Source: Roseibium aquae (lineage in GTDB: Bacteria > Pseudomonadota > Alphaproteobacteria > Rhizobiales > Stappiaceae). Taken from it: a stretch of DNA of 64,000 nt. Below, piece after piece: positions 10,514-21,261 of the stretch; within the stretch, counting starts at the first letter, position 1, and each line of letters starts with the position of its first letter. The stretch spans positions 496,001 to 560,000 of the forward strand of contig NZ_VXDC01000001.1 in the NCBI RefSeq assembly GCF_008711285.1, read 5' to 3'. A model generated the notes under the pieces. It was not told the origin of the DNA, did not search any database, and worked only from the letters and a program-made list of their open reading frames with translations. The translations under genes were made by a program, and so were the position numbers.

Positions 10514-10924
10514 TCAAAGCTCCAACGCGTCGAGTCCGGCTTCCAGATAGTCCGCCAGCATCGGCATGCCGAGAAGGTATTTCGCCGTCGATCCTTCGGC
10601 GCGTTCGCGCGCTTCTTGTGCGGCCTGCTCGAAATCGCCGGCCTCGAAGTCTCCGCGTCCGATCCATGTGACCGCGACCAGTTCCGCGGCCTCATCGACA
10701 TTCAAGTCCTCGATCAACTCGCGGAGTTCTTCTTCCGACATGTCGTCGGCTTCTTCTTCGGCCAAACCGTCGTGATGATGGCCATCGGTCAGCGTTTGCT
10801 CATCGAATTCGATCTCGCCGTCATGCCCATCTTCGAACGTATCCTCGAGGGCTGTCGCCGCCGCGCGGGCCTTTTGTGCGAACATGCGGATCGTGTCAGC
10901 GGACAGGGTGAGGTCGACGGCCAT
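10514..10924 (-). CDS. DUF3775 domain-containing protein
   Basis: The 136-residue acidic soluble protein opens MAVDLTLSADTIRMFAQKAR and contains an Asp/Glu/His-rich segment (TLTDGHHHDGLAEEEADD) followed by EEELRELIEDLNVDEAAELVA and a Trp-Ile-Gly-Arg-Gly segment. This layout matches the DUF3775 family of Alphaproteobacteria, which has no established function. The ATG at 10924 is preferred over the upstream in-frame start because GGGAGA lies just before it and the conserved part begins there. No operon partner is evident. Confidence 0.75.
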   Translation of the reverse strand: MAVDLTLSADTIRMFAQKARAAATALEDTFEDGHDGEIEFDEQTLTDGHHHDGLAEEEADDMSEEELRELIEDLNVDEAAELVAVTWIGRGDFEAGDFEQAAQEARERAEGSTAKYLLGMPMLADYLEAGLDALEL

Positions 10925-11164
10925 GAAATATCTCCCGGAAAGGGTGCTTTTATCGGTCGAACAGACTGGGCTTGCAACAGCAAGCTGGCGTTTTCCGCGA
11001 CTTCTTCTGGTGCGCACAGGCTGTTCGTTTCCCCACTATTCCGGGTGGCGGGGCATCTGTGCAATGAGTTTTGTCAAGGCCGGGAACCGGGCTTGCAGAT
11101 CCGGGAAGCGCGGCGGTCGTTTTTGGCCAAGGGCCTGCTTGGAGCGGGCTTGGGCAAACCGGGT

Positions 11165-11380
11165 TCACGAATTGCGCGGACCGGGTGCGTCCACCGCGGG
11201 TTCGGTGATCTGCGGAAGGGCCGAACCGGCCGGGGCCGGTTTGAAACTGTCCGCATTTGCCAAGGCGGCTGCGCCGATCAGGGCGAGGGCCAGAAAAAGC
11301 CCCAATCCAATGGCGGCGAGGAGTTGCCGAACACCGGTCTTGTCCGGCGCGATGCGGTTGGGATCCTTGAAGACCGGCAT
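11165..11380 (-). CDS. Small membrane-anchored protein (71 aa), unknown
   Basis: A short polar N-terminus (MPVFKDPNRIAPDKTGVRQ) is followed by one hydrophobic helix (LLAAIGLGLFLALALIGAAAL) and a Pro/Ala-rich tail that would face the periplasm. The start at 11380 is chosen because AGGAGG sits seven bases upstream; an ATG six codons earlier (11398) is possible. It lies directly downstream of another small membrane protein gene. Not recognised. Confidence 0.5.
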   Translation of the reverse strand: MPVFKDPNRIAPDKTGVRQLLAAIGLGLFLALALIGAAALANADSFKPAPAGSALPQITEPAVDAPGPRNS

Positions 11381-11399
11381 TGTTCCGCCTCCTGCCATG

Positions 11400-11681
11400 T
11401 TACAACGTTTGCTCGGTGGGCGCCTGCCGTGAGGCGCGGACGGCGGGAAGCGATCGGCGGGGCTCTGTGGGAAAGACCAGACTGCCGGCGCGTTTCGCCA
11501 GGTGAAGCGTCAAGGTTCCCATGCCGAACAGCAACGCGATCAGTCCCGCCAGCACCAGTCTTTCGGCAAACACGAGGTCGGTCGCGGTGAAGAGCACCAA
11601 AACGGTCGCAATTCCCGTTGCAGTGAGAACCGGGATCAAATCACTCATTCTCTTGGATCGAAACCGTCTGGCTTGCGTCAT
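11400..11681 (-). CDS. Small two-span membrane protein (93 aa), unknown
   Basis: Two hydrophobic segments are visible (IPVLTATGIATVLVLFTATDLVF and RLVLAGLIALLFGMGTLTLHL) flanked by basic stretches. Its stop codon is one or a few bases from the start of the next small membrane gene, so they probably form a two-gene unit. An internal ATG at 11648 is an alternative start. No family recognised. Confidence 0.5.
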   Translation of the reverse strand: MTQARRFRSKRMSDLIPVLTATGIATVLVLFTATDLVFAERLVLAGLIALLFGMGTLTLHLAKRAGSLVFPTEPRRSLPAVRASRQAPTEQTL

Positions 11682-11922
11682 GGCCGCTGTCTCTCGTGTT
11701 GATCTGAAAAAGACACTGACAAGCCATTTGGACCGGATGCGGACCGGATTCGGGCCACAGGGGACTCATTTCGTGACAGGATTGTGGCCGGGTGGTTGAG
11801 CTGTTTCAGAAATCCGGAGCGGGGCAAATTGGACCGGTTGTCTTCATAAACTCTCAGTGTTTGTGCGTTTACTCTGCCACTCGGATACTTCCATCCAGAT
11901 CCATGTGTTTCGAGTAGGCGGC

Positions 11923-13050
11923 ATGACGATCGACGCAGCTAAAACGCGCGCAACACCCGAAAAAACGGCAAGAGATATCGAGACCTCCGCACCGGCTGGA
12001 GATGGCGCCGTTTTCCCTGCGTTGTCGCTCGCCGGACTGCAGTTTTTCTTTGCCGATATCAAGCGCAAGACGATCATCTGGAACGAAAACGGATCACAGA
12101 GTTTCGACAGCGAAATCAAGGACCTTCAACAGGCTCCCTCGACCGAGGCACTGCGCCTGCTGACACCTGAAGACCGCAAGAACATCCTGCGTCTGATCCA
12201 GGGGGCCGTGCGGGACGGGAAAGCGGGCCCCTTTGACGTCGGGGGCGGGCCCGACCACCGCATTCCCGGTATTCCCCTGATGGCCTATCGCTACGAGATG
12301 CCCGATGGCCGCATGCTTGCCATCTGCTTTCCGTCCCTCGGCGAGGACGATGGCAATCCTGGCCAGATCGTGCTTGGACTTGCGCCCATCCTGCAGCATT
12401 TCGTGCAAAGTTCGAGCCGGATTGTCCTGCTGATCGACAATTTCGGCTATGTGCGGTTCGCCAGCGACGGCTTCGTGAAAAACTTCCAGATCGAGGATGC
12501 GCGTATGATCCTCGGCCGCAACATCGCCCATATCCAGAACAGGGTCGGGCGGACGATTGTTTCATTGGCCATCGCCGCCCTCACGCGCCGTGCCAGCGCC
12601 ACGGGGCGGGGCAAATTCCTGCTCGCCAATTCCGATAGCCTCGACCTGAAATACGATGCCATGTATTTCCGCATTGGCGGAAGCATCGGCGGTGTCCTGT
12701 TTTCCGCCGGACACATTGGCGGCGATGTCGATTTTGCCAAGGTTTTCGAGTTGTGCAGCGCGCCCATGCTGGTGGTGTCGATCAAGAACCGGATGATCCT
12801 GGCCGCGAACACCGCCGCCATGAAAACCTATCACCTGTCGACCGAAACCATTGACGCTCAACCGATCACCGAAACGTTGCTTCACCCCAGAAGCTATGCC
12901 GCGCTGCTGGATGCCGCGCGAAGCAAGGCCGAGGTGCCGCAATCGGTCGTGGTCAACAGCCTGAACGGGCAATCCAAGAAAAAGCGGATAAAGGCCAGCC
13001 TGATCGGTTCAGACAAGGACGGCAAGCTGGTTCTCGAAGCCCGGTCCTGA
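11923..13050 (+). CDS. PAS-domain protein without a visible output domain
   Basis: The 375-residue soluble protein appears to contain three PAS-like modules: one around FPALSLAGLQFFFADIKRKTIIW, a second around RIVLLIDNFGYVRFASDGFVKNF with DARMILGRNIAHI, and a third around SAPMLVVSIKNRMILAANTAAM. No kinase, GGDEF, EAL, HTH or MCP output follows. The ATG at 11923 has GAGTAGGC upstream and gives a polar start. An open frame continues 22 codons further 5'. It converges with a PAS-containing chemoreceptor, so it may act as a sensory partner, but that is inferred from position only. PAS assignment is by pattern and moderately sure. Confidence 0.6.
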   Translation: MTIDAAKTRATPEKTARDIETSAPAGDGAVFPALSLAGLQFFFADIKRKTIIWNENGSQSFDSEIKDLQQAPSTEALRLLTPEDRKNILRLIQGAVRDGKAGPFDVGGGPDHRIPGIPLMAYRYEMPDGRMLAICFPSLGEDDGNPGQIVLGLAPILQHFVQSSSRIVLLIDNFGYVRFASDGFVKNFQIEDARMILGRNIAHIQNRVGRTIVSLAIAALTRRASATGRGKFLLANSDSLDLKYDAMYFRIGGSIGGVLFSAGHIGGDVDFAKVFELCSAPMLVVSIKNRMILAANTAAMKTYHLSTETIDAQPITETLLHPRSYAALLDAARSKAEVPQSVVVNSLNGQSKKKRIKASLIGSDKDGKLVLEARS

Positions 13051-13056
13051 GGGCCA

Positions 13057-13083
13057 ATCCGGACGGGCTGTGCCTGTCCGGAT
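13057..13083. terminator. Stem-loop between convergent PAS and chemoreceptor genes
   Basis: ATCCGGAC and GTCCGGAT pair, extended by two to three more pairs around the loop CTGTG. It begins seven bases after the PAS-protein stop codon. No run of T follows on either strand, so it may be a 3'-end stabilising hairpin or a U-independent terminator. Confidence 0.45.
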
Positions 13084-13171
13084 GTTTCGGGGACTGACCT
13101 TCGACAAGGCCCGGCCCGGCATACATCACGCTTGCCGCGTGGCCGGCGACCTGCCGCCATTCTCCGCAGGG

Positions 13172-14647
13172 TCAGCGGCTGCGCAAGAACGCTTCGATCT
13201 GCGAGTTCGACTGCTTGATACCGTCAACCTGGGCGACAATCTCACGAACGCCGCGCGCGTGCACCGTGGTTGTCTCGCTGGCGTGCGTCACTCCGGAAAT
13301 CGCCCGCGCGACTTCCTGGGCCGCGGCGTGCTGCTGGGTCATGGAGGCGGCGACGGCGGCCGAATGCTCGTCCATGTTGGCAATCACACCCATGATCGAC
13401 TGGATCGCGGTCAGCGCCTCGGTGGTTTCCTTCTGCATGGCCTCGATCTGGGCGCCGATCTGGTCTGTTTCGCGCGTTGTTTGCTCGGAGAGTTCCTTCA
13501 CCTCCGCTGCGACAACCGCAAATCCGCGTCCCGCATCTCCGGCGCGGGCGGCTTCGATCGTCGCATTCAGCGCCAGCAGCTTGGTTTGATCGGCAATGGC
13601 CTGGATTGTTGCCATCACGGACCCGATTTGCTCGGACGCCGCTTTGAGTGTGCTGATTTGCCCGGCCGCCGACTGGGCCCGGTTAAGCGCATCACGGGAA
13701 ATCTTGGCCGCTTCGTCCATACGGTTTGAGATTTCGGAAATCGAGGCCGTCATTTCTTCGGCAGCGGAGGTGACCGAGGTTGCCTGGCTCTTGGCCGAGT
13801 CCGCGATTGTGATCATCTCCCCGGCGGTATGGGTCAGGCCGTCGGCAATGCCGTTCATGGCCTCAACCACACCGGTTACCTGTTCGGCGACTTGAACCTG
13901 ATCCGAGATCACCGACCACGTCAGCATGGGGCCAAGATACCCGCCGCTGTCGTCCATGATCGCCGAAATGTCGAGGCGCAAATACTCGGGACCGAGTTTG
14001 ATGTTCGCCCGCCAGGGGAGCTTTGACGGGTCCTTCAGGATCCGTTGCTGGTGTCCCGGGTTCTTGTGAAAGATGTCGATGGACTGGCCCCGAAGCTCGG
14101 ACGCGCGAATGGGCAAATGTTCCTCGAGCGGTTGGAGCGTTTTGATGCTCGTCTCATTGACATAATTGATCTTGAACGTGTCCGGGTCACAGGTCATCAC
14201 ATTGATCGGCATCTTGTCGATCATCTGCAAGAGCCGCTTCGCCTCGCGGTCCGCTTTCACCTTTTCGGTGATGACATTCCAGACAAGAACAGCCTTGTGG
14301 TAGGTCCCTTTCGAGTCAAAGAGCGGCGAGATGTTCAATTCGAGGACCTCTTCCCCGAGATTGATTTTGGCTTCGTGCGGCAGGTTTTTTGCGTCCGCCA
14401 ACAGACGCCTCTGATGTGTCGGATGCTTGTGAAAAACGTCGATCGACGTTCCCACGATCGTGTCCGCCGAGACCGAGAGCAGATGCTCGATCGTGCGCAG
14501 CAGTTCGATGGACGCCCGGTTCGCGTAATCTATGCGGAAGTCCTTGATGTCACATGTCATCACGGCTGTGGGAAGGGCGTCCAGAACACCGGTTGCCTCA
14601 AAATTGGCGGACTTCATCAAGCCCAGGCCAGAAAACATTTTGCTCAT
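13172..14647 (-). CDS. Soluble methyl-accepting chemotaxis protein with two PAS domains
   Basis: The 491-residue protein lacks membrane segments. Two tandem, internally similar PAS modules lie at about residues 20-135 and 140-255; each contains an ID(V/I)FHK(H/N)P segment followed by H-Q-(R/Q)-R. The signalling domain follows with [18 protein letters not shown] and the hairpin tip [26 protein letters not shown] proteins of this type commonly bind heme or flavin, or sense redox. The cofactor cannot be deduced here. The ATG at 14647 has AAAGGA upstream and is preferred to one nine codons earlier. It ends IEAFLRSR with no CheR-binding pentapeptide. Confidence 0.92.
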   Translation of the reverse strand: MSKMFSGLGLMKSANFEATGVLDALPTAVMTCDIKDFRIDYANRASIELLRTIEHLLSVSADTIVGTSIDVFHKHPTHQRRLLADAKNLPHEAKINLGEEVLELNISPLFDSKGTYHKAVLVWNVITEKVKADREAKRLLQMIDKMPINVMTCDPDTFKINYVNETSIKTLQPLEEHLPIRASELRGQSIDIFHKNPGHQQRILKDPSKLPWRANIKLGPEYLRLDISAIMDDSGGYLGPMLTWSVISDQVQVAEQVTGVVEAMNGIADGLTHTAGEMITIADSAKSQATSVTSAAEEMTASISEISNRMDEAAKISRDALNRAQSAAGQISTLKAASEQIGSVMATIQAIADQTKLLALNATIEAARAGDAGRGFAVVAAEVKELSEQTTRETDQIGAQIEAMQKETTEALTAIQSIMGVIANMDEHSAAVAASMTQQHAAAQEVARAISGVTHASETTTVHARGVREIVAQVDGIKQSNSQIEAFLRSR

Positions 14648-15002
14648 GACGGATCGGGTCCTTTCGACACCCACGAGGACGGCGTGTCTCGGTGTTTGGA
14701 TGTGGTGGTTTTGCGCGTATCGAATGATCGCGGCTCAGCGCTCAAAAACCACGGACTTGGCTACGTCAAAATCCCCAAATGGGAAGGGGCGTCCCGCCAA
14801 ATTTTCTATCGTGAAAATTCTTTTAAACGATCTTGATAAACCTATATTCACCTAAAAAAATAAGTAAAATATCTCGAATTTAGGGTTTTTATTTAAAAAT
14901 ATTGGGATTACTGCAGTTGAAGCATTCAATATACATCCGAAATTGTCCCCTTGTTATCTCGCTGTAGCGAGCGCACCGCTGGGCGAAAACTGACAATAAC
15001 CG
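14648..15002. other. Intergenic region, partly AT-rich
   Basis: This 355-base gap separates the start of the double-PAS chemoreceptor from the end of the stand-alone PAS gene. The part from about 14805 to 14945 is strikingly A/T-rich compared with its surroundings. It probably holds the chemoreceptor promoter, but I cannot pick out convincing -35/-10 boxes. No gene is supported. Confidence 0.5.
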
Positions 15003-15497
15003 TCAAATCTGGAACAGTCCCGGCACTTCATTCTCTGTTGACGGGAGGCGGGGTTTAAACCGGGTTGCAAGACTGTTGCCGGGACGACCCCTGCGGCGCA
15101 CCGCTTCGCGTTCAAACGCGATGAAACCGGCCAAGCTGCCATTGTCCGACAACAGCGGACGGACATCCACCTCGCAATAGTAGAGTTCACCGCAGCCGCG
15201 ACGGTTCTTGATGACCCCCTGGAACCTCTGCGCTTTCCGCAAGCTCTTGCCGAAATCCCGGAGGGTTGACGAGCTGGTTTCCCGGGTCTGGAGCATGCGC
15301 GGAGAGCGGCCGATAATTTCGGTCCGCTCAAATCCGGTCATCTCCGTGAAGGCGCGATTGACGTAGCCGATCCATGGTCCGGGGTAGTCCAGTTCCGCGT
15401 CCGTAATCGCCACCGCTGTGTTCAAGGTCTCCGCCATCGAGATCAAGAGTTCAATGTTCGCGATCTTCAGCATCGGGGTTGGAAGAGGGAAATTCAT
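15003..15497 (-). CDS. Stand-alone PAS (LOV-like fold) protein
   Basis: The 164-residue protein contains one PAS_9/LOV-like domain: AVAITDAELDYPGPWIGYVN, then FTEMTGFERTEIIGRSPRML and ETSS, then a strand region ending GFIAFERE. In true LOV photoreceptors the segment after the Gly-Arg is N-C-R-F-L-Q with a flavin-reactive cysteine. Here the equivalent is S-P-R-M-L-Q, so the cysteine is absent and classical adduct photochemistry is not expected. No output domain follows, only a basic tail. It may be a protein-interaction or redox sensor module related to the neighbouring PAS chemoreceptor. Confidence 0.75.
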   Translation of the reverse strand: MNFPLPTPMLKIANIELLISMAETLNTAVAITDAELDYPGPWIGYVNRAFTEMTGFERTEIIGRSPRMLQTRETSSSTLRDFGKSLRKAQRFQGVIKNRRGCGELYYCEVDVRPLLSDNGSLAGFIAFEREAVRRRGRPGNSLATRFKPRLPSTENEVPGLFQI

Positions 15498-15626
15498 GGA
15501 TCGTTAATCTTTTCCAATGGCGAAAGGCCGCTGTTTCGTGGAAGCGCCGATGATGCTTGATGGAAATAAACGAAAGCTTAAGACTTTTGACGGCCTGTGG
15601 ACCTACCGAAAAAACAGGACAAGCCA

Positions 15627-15863
15627 ATGTTCAAAGATACTCGCTGTGCACACCCCCCGGCCTACACACCGGGCAATTCCATCATGTGTGAGGACATGGT
15701 TGGAAACGGACTTGCCGGACAGTTTTCCAAACTCGAAAACGACGGGAACAACATGCGCGACCAGGCGGAGCGGATACGTGTTCTGGTTGAGCGCCTGAAG
15801 TCCAACGCGTTCGTCAACCAGTGTTCGGAGCTGTTGCAGACGGTTCAGCGCTCGACGAAGTAG
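15627..15863 (+). CDS. Small hypothetical protein (78 aa)
   Basis: The product starts MFKDTRCAHPPAYTPG and has a polar, probably helical C-terminal half (DQAERIRVLVERLKSNAFVNQ). AGGA lies eight bases before the ATG. A strong intrinsic terminator follows 43 bases after the stop, which suggests that a short transcript ends here. No family is recognised; the alternative is that the transcript is an untranslated small RNA. Confidence 0.45.
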   Translation: MFKDTRCAHPPAYTPGNSIMCEDMVGNGLAGQFSKLENDGNNMRDQAERIRVLVERLKSNAFVNQCSELLQTVQRSTK

Positions 15864-15882
15864 GTTTTCTCACGATTATTGA

Positions 15883-17160
<1,278 letters not shown>

Positions 17161-17259
17161 CGGATGCCGGAGCATCTCCTGAGCCGATGATTGAAGCGCT
17201 CCGCGATCAATCGAAGTTGGAAAAGATGCTTCGCCACCTTGATTGAATGGGCAAGGTTT

Positions 17260-17296
17260 CCGGTCAGATTGGCGCGCACCGCGCCAATCTGACCGG
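17260..17296. terminator. 37-base perfect palindrome between convergent genes
   Basis: Seventeen bases, CCGGTCAGATTGGCGCG, are followed by CAC and then their exact reverse complement. It lies between aatA and the convergent 120-aa gene. There is no T-run on either side, so a simple intrinsic terminator is not proven. It would form a very stable hairpin in either transcript. Confidence 0.6.
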
Positions 17297-17382
17297 GCTT
17301 TCCCCGGCACCGCTCAGTCCATTGCCGCCCTGGTGAAAACCGGTTGCGGCCAAACGCCCCGGGAACCTGGTTCCACCGCCCG

Positions 17383-17745
17383 CTATCGCCTGCAGCCCGG
17401 GTCGCCAGCCTCGCATTCCGGTCCGGTGTTTCGCATGGCATCTTGATTGCGCCGGTCGATATCGCTCTGCCGTTCACGCGCGTCCTGCTGTTCGCGCGTT
17501 GTGAAGTCCTGCTGTTGCCGGGATTGGGTTTGATCCAGCTGCTCGCGGGTATCCGGCAAGCGCAAGTTGGCCGGCCCCTGGTCCAGGGTGCGCAAGGTGT
17601 TGGTTTGCGCCAGAACCGGTCCGTTCACGCTCAAAGCGACAAGGCCCGCGACGGTTACTCGCACAATGAGGCGGCGATGGGCGCAGGACCGCCCGGCGGC
17701 GTACCGTGCCAAGTGGATGGAGGATTTGCTCGGTCTGGCGTCCAT
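17383..17745 (-). CDS. Secreted or periplasmic hypothetical protein (120 aa)
   Basis: The protein has a basic N-terminus, one hydrophobic segment (LIVRVTVAGLVALSVNGPV) and a likely signal peptidase site after LAQ. The mature part is a Gln/Arg/Asp-rich hydrophilic chain (QTQSRQQQDFTTREQQDA) with two cysteines near the end (ECEAGDPGC). The ATG at 17745 is chosen because AGGAG lies just upstream; the open frame continues about 50 codons further without a ribosome-binding site. Function unknown. Confidence 0.55.
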   Translation of the reverse strand: MDARPSKSSIHLARYAAGRSCAHRRLIVRVTVAGLVALSVNGPVLAQTNTLRTLDQGPANLRLPDTREQLDQTQSRQQQDFTTREQQDARERQSDIDRRNQDAMRNTGPECEAGDPGCRR

Positions 17746-17843
17746 GTCGCTTCTCCTCTTGCCATTCGGGCCCCGCTCACCAGGGCGTGACTTGCCTTCG
17801 CCCGGAGACATGAGGTTCTTTAGGCGCGATGACAAGGAGCGCC

Positions 17844-18809
17844 ATGATGTATATTCGCCGTCCCAAACCCTGGGCCATCGCCGAAAGCGCGGCCACATCC
17901 GAAGACATTTTCTTCAGCCGACGCAAGATCTTGACAGGTATGGCCGCAAGTGGGCTTGCGCTGGCCGCGGCCGCCAGGGCGCGCCCGGCCTTCGGGTCCG
18001 ACGACCCCAGCGCGCATCTTTATCCCGTGGAGCGCAATCCCCGGTTCATGCTGGACCGGGAACTGACCGACGAATCCATCGCCTCCAGCTACAACAATTT
18101 CTACGAGTTCGGCTCCCACAAGCAGATCGCCCGGGCTGCCCAGCAGCTTGAGATCCGGCCCTGGACCGTCACCATAGACGGGATGGTGGACAACCCGCAG
18201 GTTCTCGACATCGACGAAATCCTTGCCAAGATGCCGCTAGAGGAACGCCTTTACCGGCTCCGTTGCGTCGAAGCCTGGGCCATGGCCGTTCCCTGGTCGG
18301 GTTTTGCCTTGTCGGAGCTTGTGAAGCTGGCCGGCCCGGCCCCGGACGCGAAGTATCTGCGTTTCGAAACCTTCATGAATCCGAGTGTTGCCAGTGGTCA
18401 GAAACAGAGCTGGTACCCCTGGCCCTATGTGGAAGGGCTCACATTGGCCGAGGCGACCAATGAACTGGCCTTCATGGCGACCGGTGTCTACGGCAAGCCG
18501 CTGGCCCGGCAGTTCGGCGCCCCGATCCGGCTGGTGGTTCCCTGGAAATACGGGTTCAAGTCGATAAAATCCGTGGTCCGGATCACGTTCACCGACCAGC
18601 GGCCGGTCAGTTTCTGGGAAGAAATTCAAGGCAAGGAATACGGGTTCTGGGCGAATGTGAACCCGGAAGTGCCCCATCCCCGGTGGTCCCAGGCCACCGA
18701 ACAGCTTCTTGGCACCGAAGAGCGCCGCGACACGCTGCTGTTCAACGGATATGCGGAACAGGTCGCTGACCTTTACAAGGGGATGGAAGGCGAGCGGCTG
18801 TTCATGTAG
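17844..18809 (+). CDS. msrP: Protein-methionine-sulfoxide reductase catalytic subunit MsrP
   Basis: MsrP (YedY) is a periplasmic molybdopterin enzyme that repairs oxidised methionines in envelope proteins. The 321-residue product has a twin-arginine signal (FFSRRKILTGMAASGLALAA), the molybdenum-ligand cysteine in LRCVEAWAM near residue 141, and the conserved YGFKSIKSVVRI and W-G-A-type C-terminal region. AAGGAG four bases before 17844 decides the start; an earlier ATG at 17829 has none. The heme membrane partner MsrQ, normally the next gene, is absent. Instead a terminator follows 60 bases after the stop. Confidence 0.92.
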   Translation: MMYIRRPKPWAIAESAATSEDIFFSRRKILTGMAASGLALAAAARARPAFGSDDPSAHLYPVERNPRFMLDRELTDESIASSYNNFYEFGSHKQIARAAQQLEIRPWTVTIDGMVDNPQVLDIDEILAKMPLEERLYRLRCVEAWAMAVPWSGFALSELVKLAGPAPDAKYLRFETFMNPSVASGQKQSWYPWPYVEGLTLAEATNELAFMATGVYGKPLARQFGAPIRLVVPWKYGFKSIKSVVRITFTDQRPVSFWEEIQGKEYGFWANVNPEVPHPRWSQATEQLLGTEERRDTLLFNGYAEQVADLYKGMEGERLFM

Positions 18810-18872
18810 CGCGCCTGCGGCCACGGAACCGGTGCGGTTTCAACGCCTGTTCGCTGCCGGTCAAAAAAAGAG

Positions 18873-18900
18873 CCGGGTCCAAGGACCCGGCAGTTTTGTT
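18873..18900 (+). terminator. Rho-independent terminator of msrP
   Basis: CCGGGTCC pairs with GGACCCGG around AA, preceded by an A-run (AAAAAAAGAG) and followed by CAGTTTTGTTT. Confidence 0.8.
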
Positions 18901-19291
18901 TGATTCACTGAAACCAGTGGAATCACCTTCCAGAGGGGAACAGCTGGTCGAAATAGCGCCGCTGGGAGGAAGGTGCAGCGCTGTCTAACCAACCATGGTG
19001 CTTATATGCAGTGCACAAGCTGCTGAAACAAGAGGCACTGCTGCAAGGCAGCTATGCAAAAAAGAGTGACCTTTGGACCCGGATTGCAAGACATGCGCAC
19101 CTGGTGCACAGCAGACGGGCACAGGTGTCTCAGGAATGCGCCGCCGGCCCCCGAAAGGTCCTGCAAGCCCGCGCGAACGCCCCCCGAAGGCACCAGAACA
19201 CCCCATAGCGCCGATGGCAACTGGCCCTTTTGGGGGAAGTCCGCCGCACGGCGTCAGCACATGATTGCGCGCGTTTCTTCAAAAAAAGGCG
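18901..19291. other. Intergenic region, no gene assigned
   Basis: Between the msrP terminator and the lysR stop codon the plus strand is open from 18957 to 19208. Its translation includes HKLLKQEALLQGSYAKKSDL, and no ribosome-binding site or known family is seen. I leave it unassigned. No promoter is expected here because both flanking genes end in this gap. Confidence 0.4.
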
Positions 19292-20188
19292 TCAGTAGTT
19301 CCAGCTCTCCGCCTTTGCCAGCAGGAACTGACGAAAAGCGGTCACACGTGCCATGTTTTTCAATTCGGCCGGATACACGAAGTAGGTTTCGAAAGACGGG
19401 ACGGTGTCATCCAGATCGGGAAGGATCCGGACAAGGCTGGTGTCCTTTTCGACCAGGTAGTCCGGCAGCATTGCAATCCCGCATCCGGCCCTGACGGCGC
19501 GCTTGATGGCCACGACGTTGTTGATGTTCAATATCGACTGCCTCGGGTTGGAACTCACGCGCCCGGCGGTCTCCAGCCAGTTCATTCCGCGCAGGAAGGA
19601 GGGGGCGTGGTCTCCGAACGTGATCAAACGATGATTGTCAATATCATCAATGGTCGTCGGCGTGCCGTATCTCGCCAGGTATCCGGGCGACGCAAAGACA
19701 TGAAAATGCACCGTGAACAGTTTTCGTTGAATGAGGTCCGGCTGCGTTGGCTGGCGAAGCCGGATGGCCACATCGGCCTCACGCATGTTCAGGTCCAACT
19801 CGTCGTCGTCCAGTATCAGGCGCAACTCGACGTCCGGATAGAGTTCGACAAACTCGTTGATGCGCGCGGTGAGCCACGTCGATCCCAGCCCAACGGTCGT
19901 CGTGACCCGCAATATGCCGGAGGGCTTGTTCCTGCTATCGGCCAGGCGGCTTTGGACCGATTCCAGCTTCATCAGCACATCGCGCGCCGTCCGGTAGAGC
20001 AATTCGCCCTGTTCGGTCAGCAGCAGGCCGCGGGCGTGCCGGTGGAAAAGCGGTACGCCCAGATCCTGTTCCAGCGAACTGACCTGCCGGCTCACGGCCG
20101 ATTGGCTCATGTGCAGGGTGTCGCCGGCATGAGTGAAGCTGCCTGCCTGCGCGGCGGCGTGGAAGATCCGAAGTTTGTCCCAATCCAT
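19292..20188 (-). CDS. LysR-family transcriptional regulator
   Basis: The 298-residue protein has an N-terminal winged helix-turn-helix (MDWDKLRIFHAAAQAGSFT, then MSQSAVSRQVSSLEQDLGVP) followed by a periplasmic-binding-protein-like effector domain (GILRVTTTVGLGSTWL onwards). The ATG at 20188 has GGAGA five bases upstream and is preferred to a GTG four codons earlier. It lies 36 bases downstream of trxB on the same strand. This lysR-next-to-trxB arrangement recurs in Alphaproteobacteria, though the effector and targets are not readable from sequence. Confidence 0.9.
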   Translation of the reverse strand: MDWDKLRIFHAAAQAGSFTHAGDTLHMSQSAVSRQVSSLEQDLGVPLFHRHARGLLLTEQGELLYRTARDVLMKLESVQSRLADSRNKPSGILRVTTTVGLGSTWLTARINEFVELYPDVELRLILDDDELDLNMREADVAIRLRQPTQPDLIQRKLFTVHFHVFASPGYLARYGTPTTIDDIDNHRLITFGDHAPSFLRGMNWLETAGRVSSNPRQSILNINNVVAIKRAVRAGCGIAMLPDYLVEKDTSLVRILPDLDDTVPSFETYFVYPAELKNMARVTAFRQFLLAKAESWNY

Positions 20189-20224
20189 AACAGTCTCCAC
20201 CGCGCGGTTTCAGCCGCTGCAAAG

Positions 20225-21235
<1,011 letters not shown>

Positions 21236-21261
21236 CTATCTTAGCGGCTCCTGCGCGCCTG

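Noticed and set aside
15003-15497. Blue-light LOV photoreceptor
   Set aside because: The flavin-reactive cysteine position is not Cys (S-P-R-M-L-Q), so only a PAS/LOV-like fold can be claimed.
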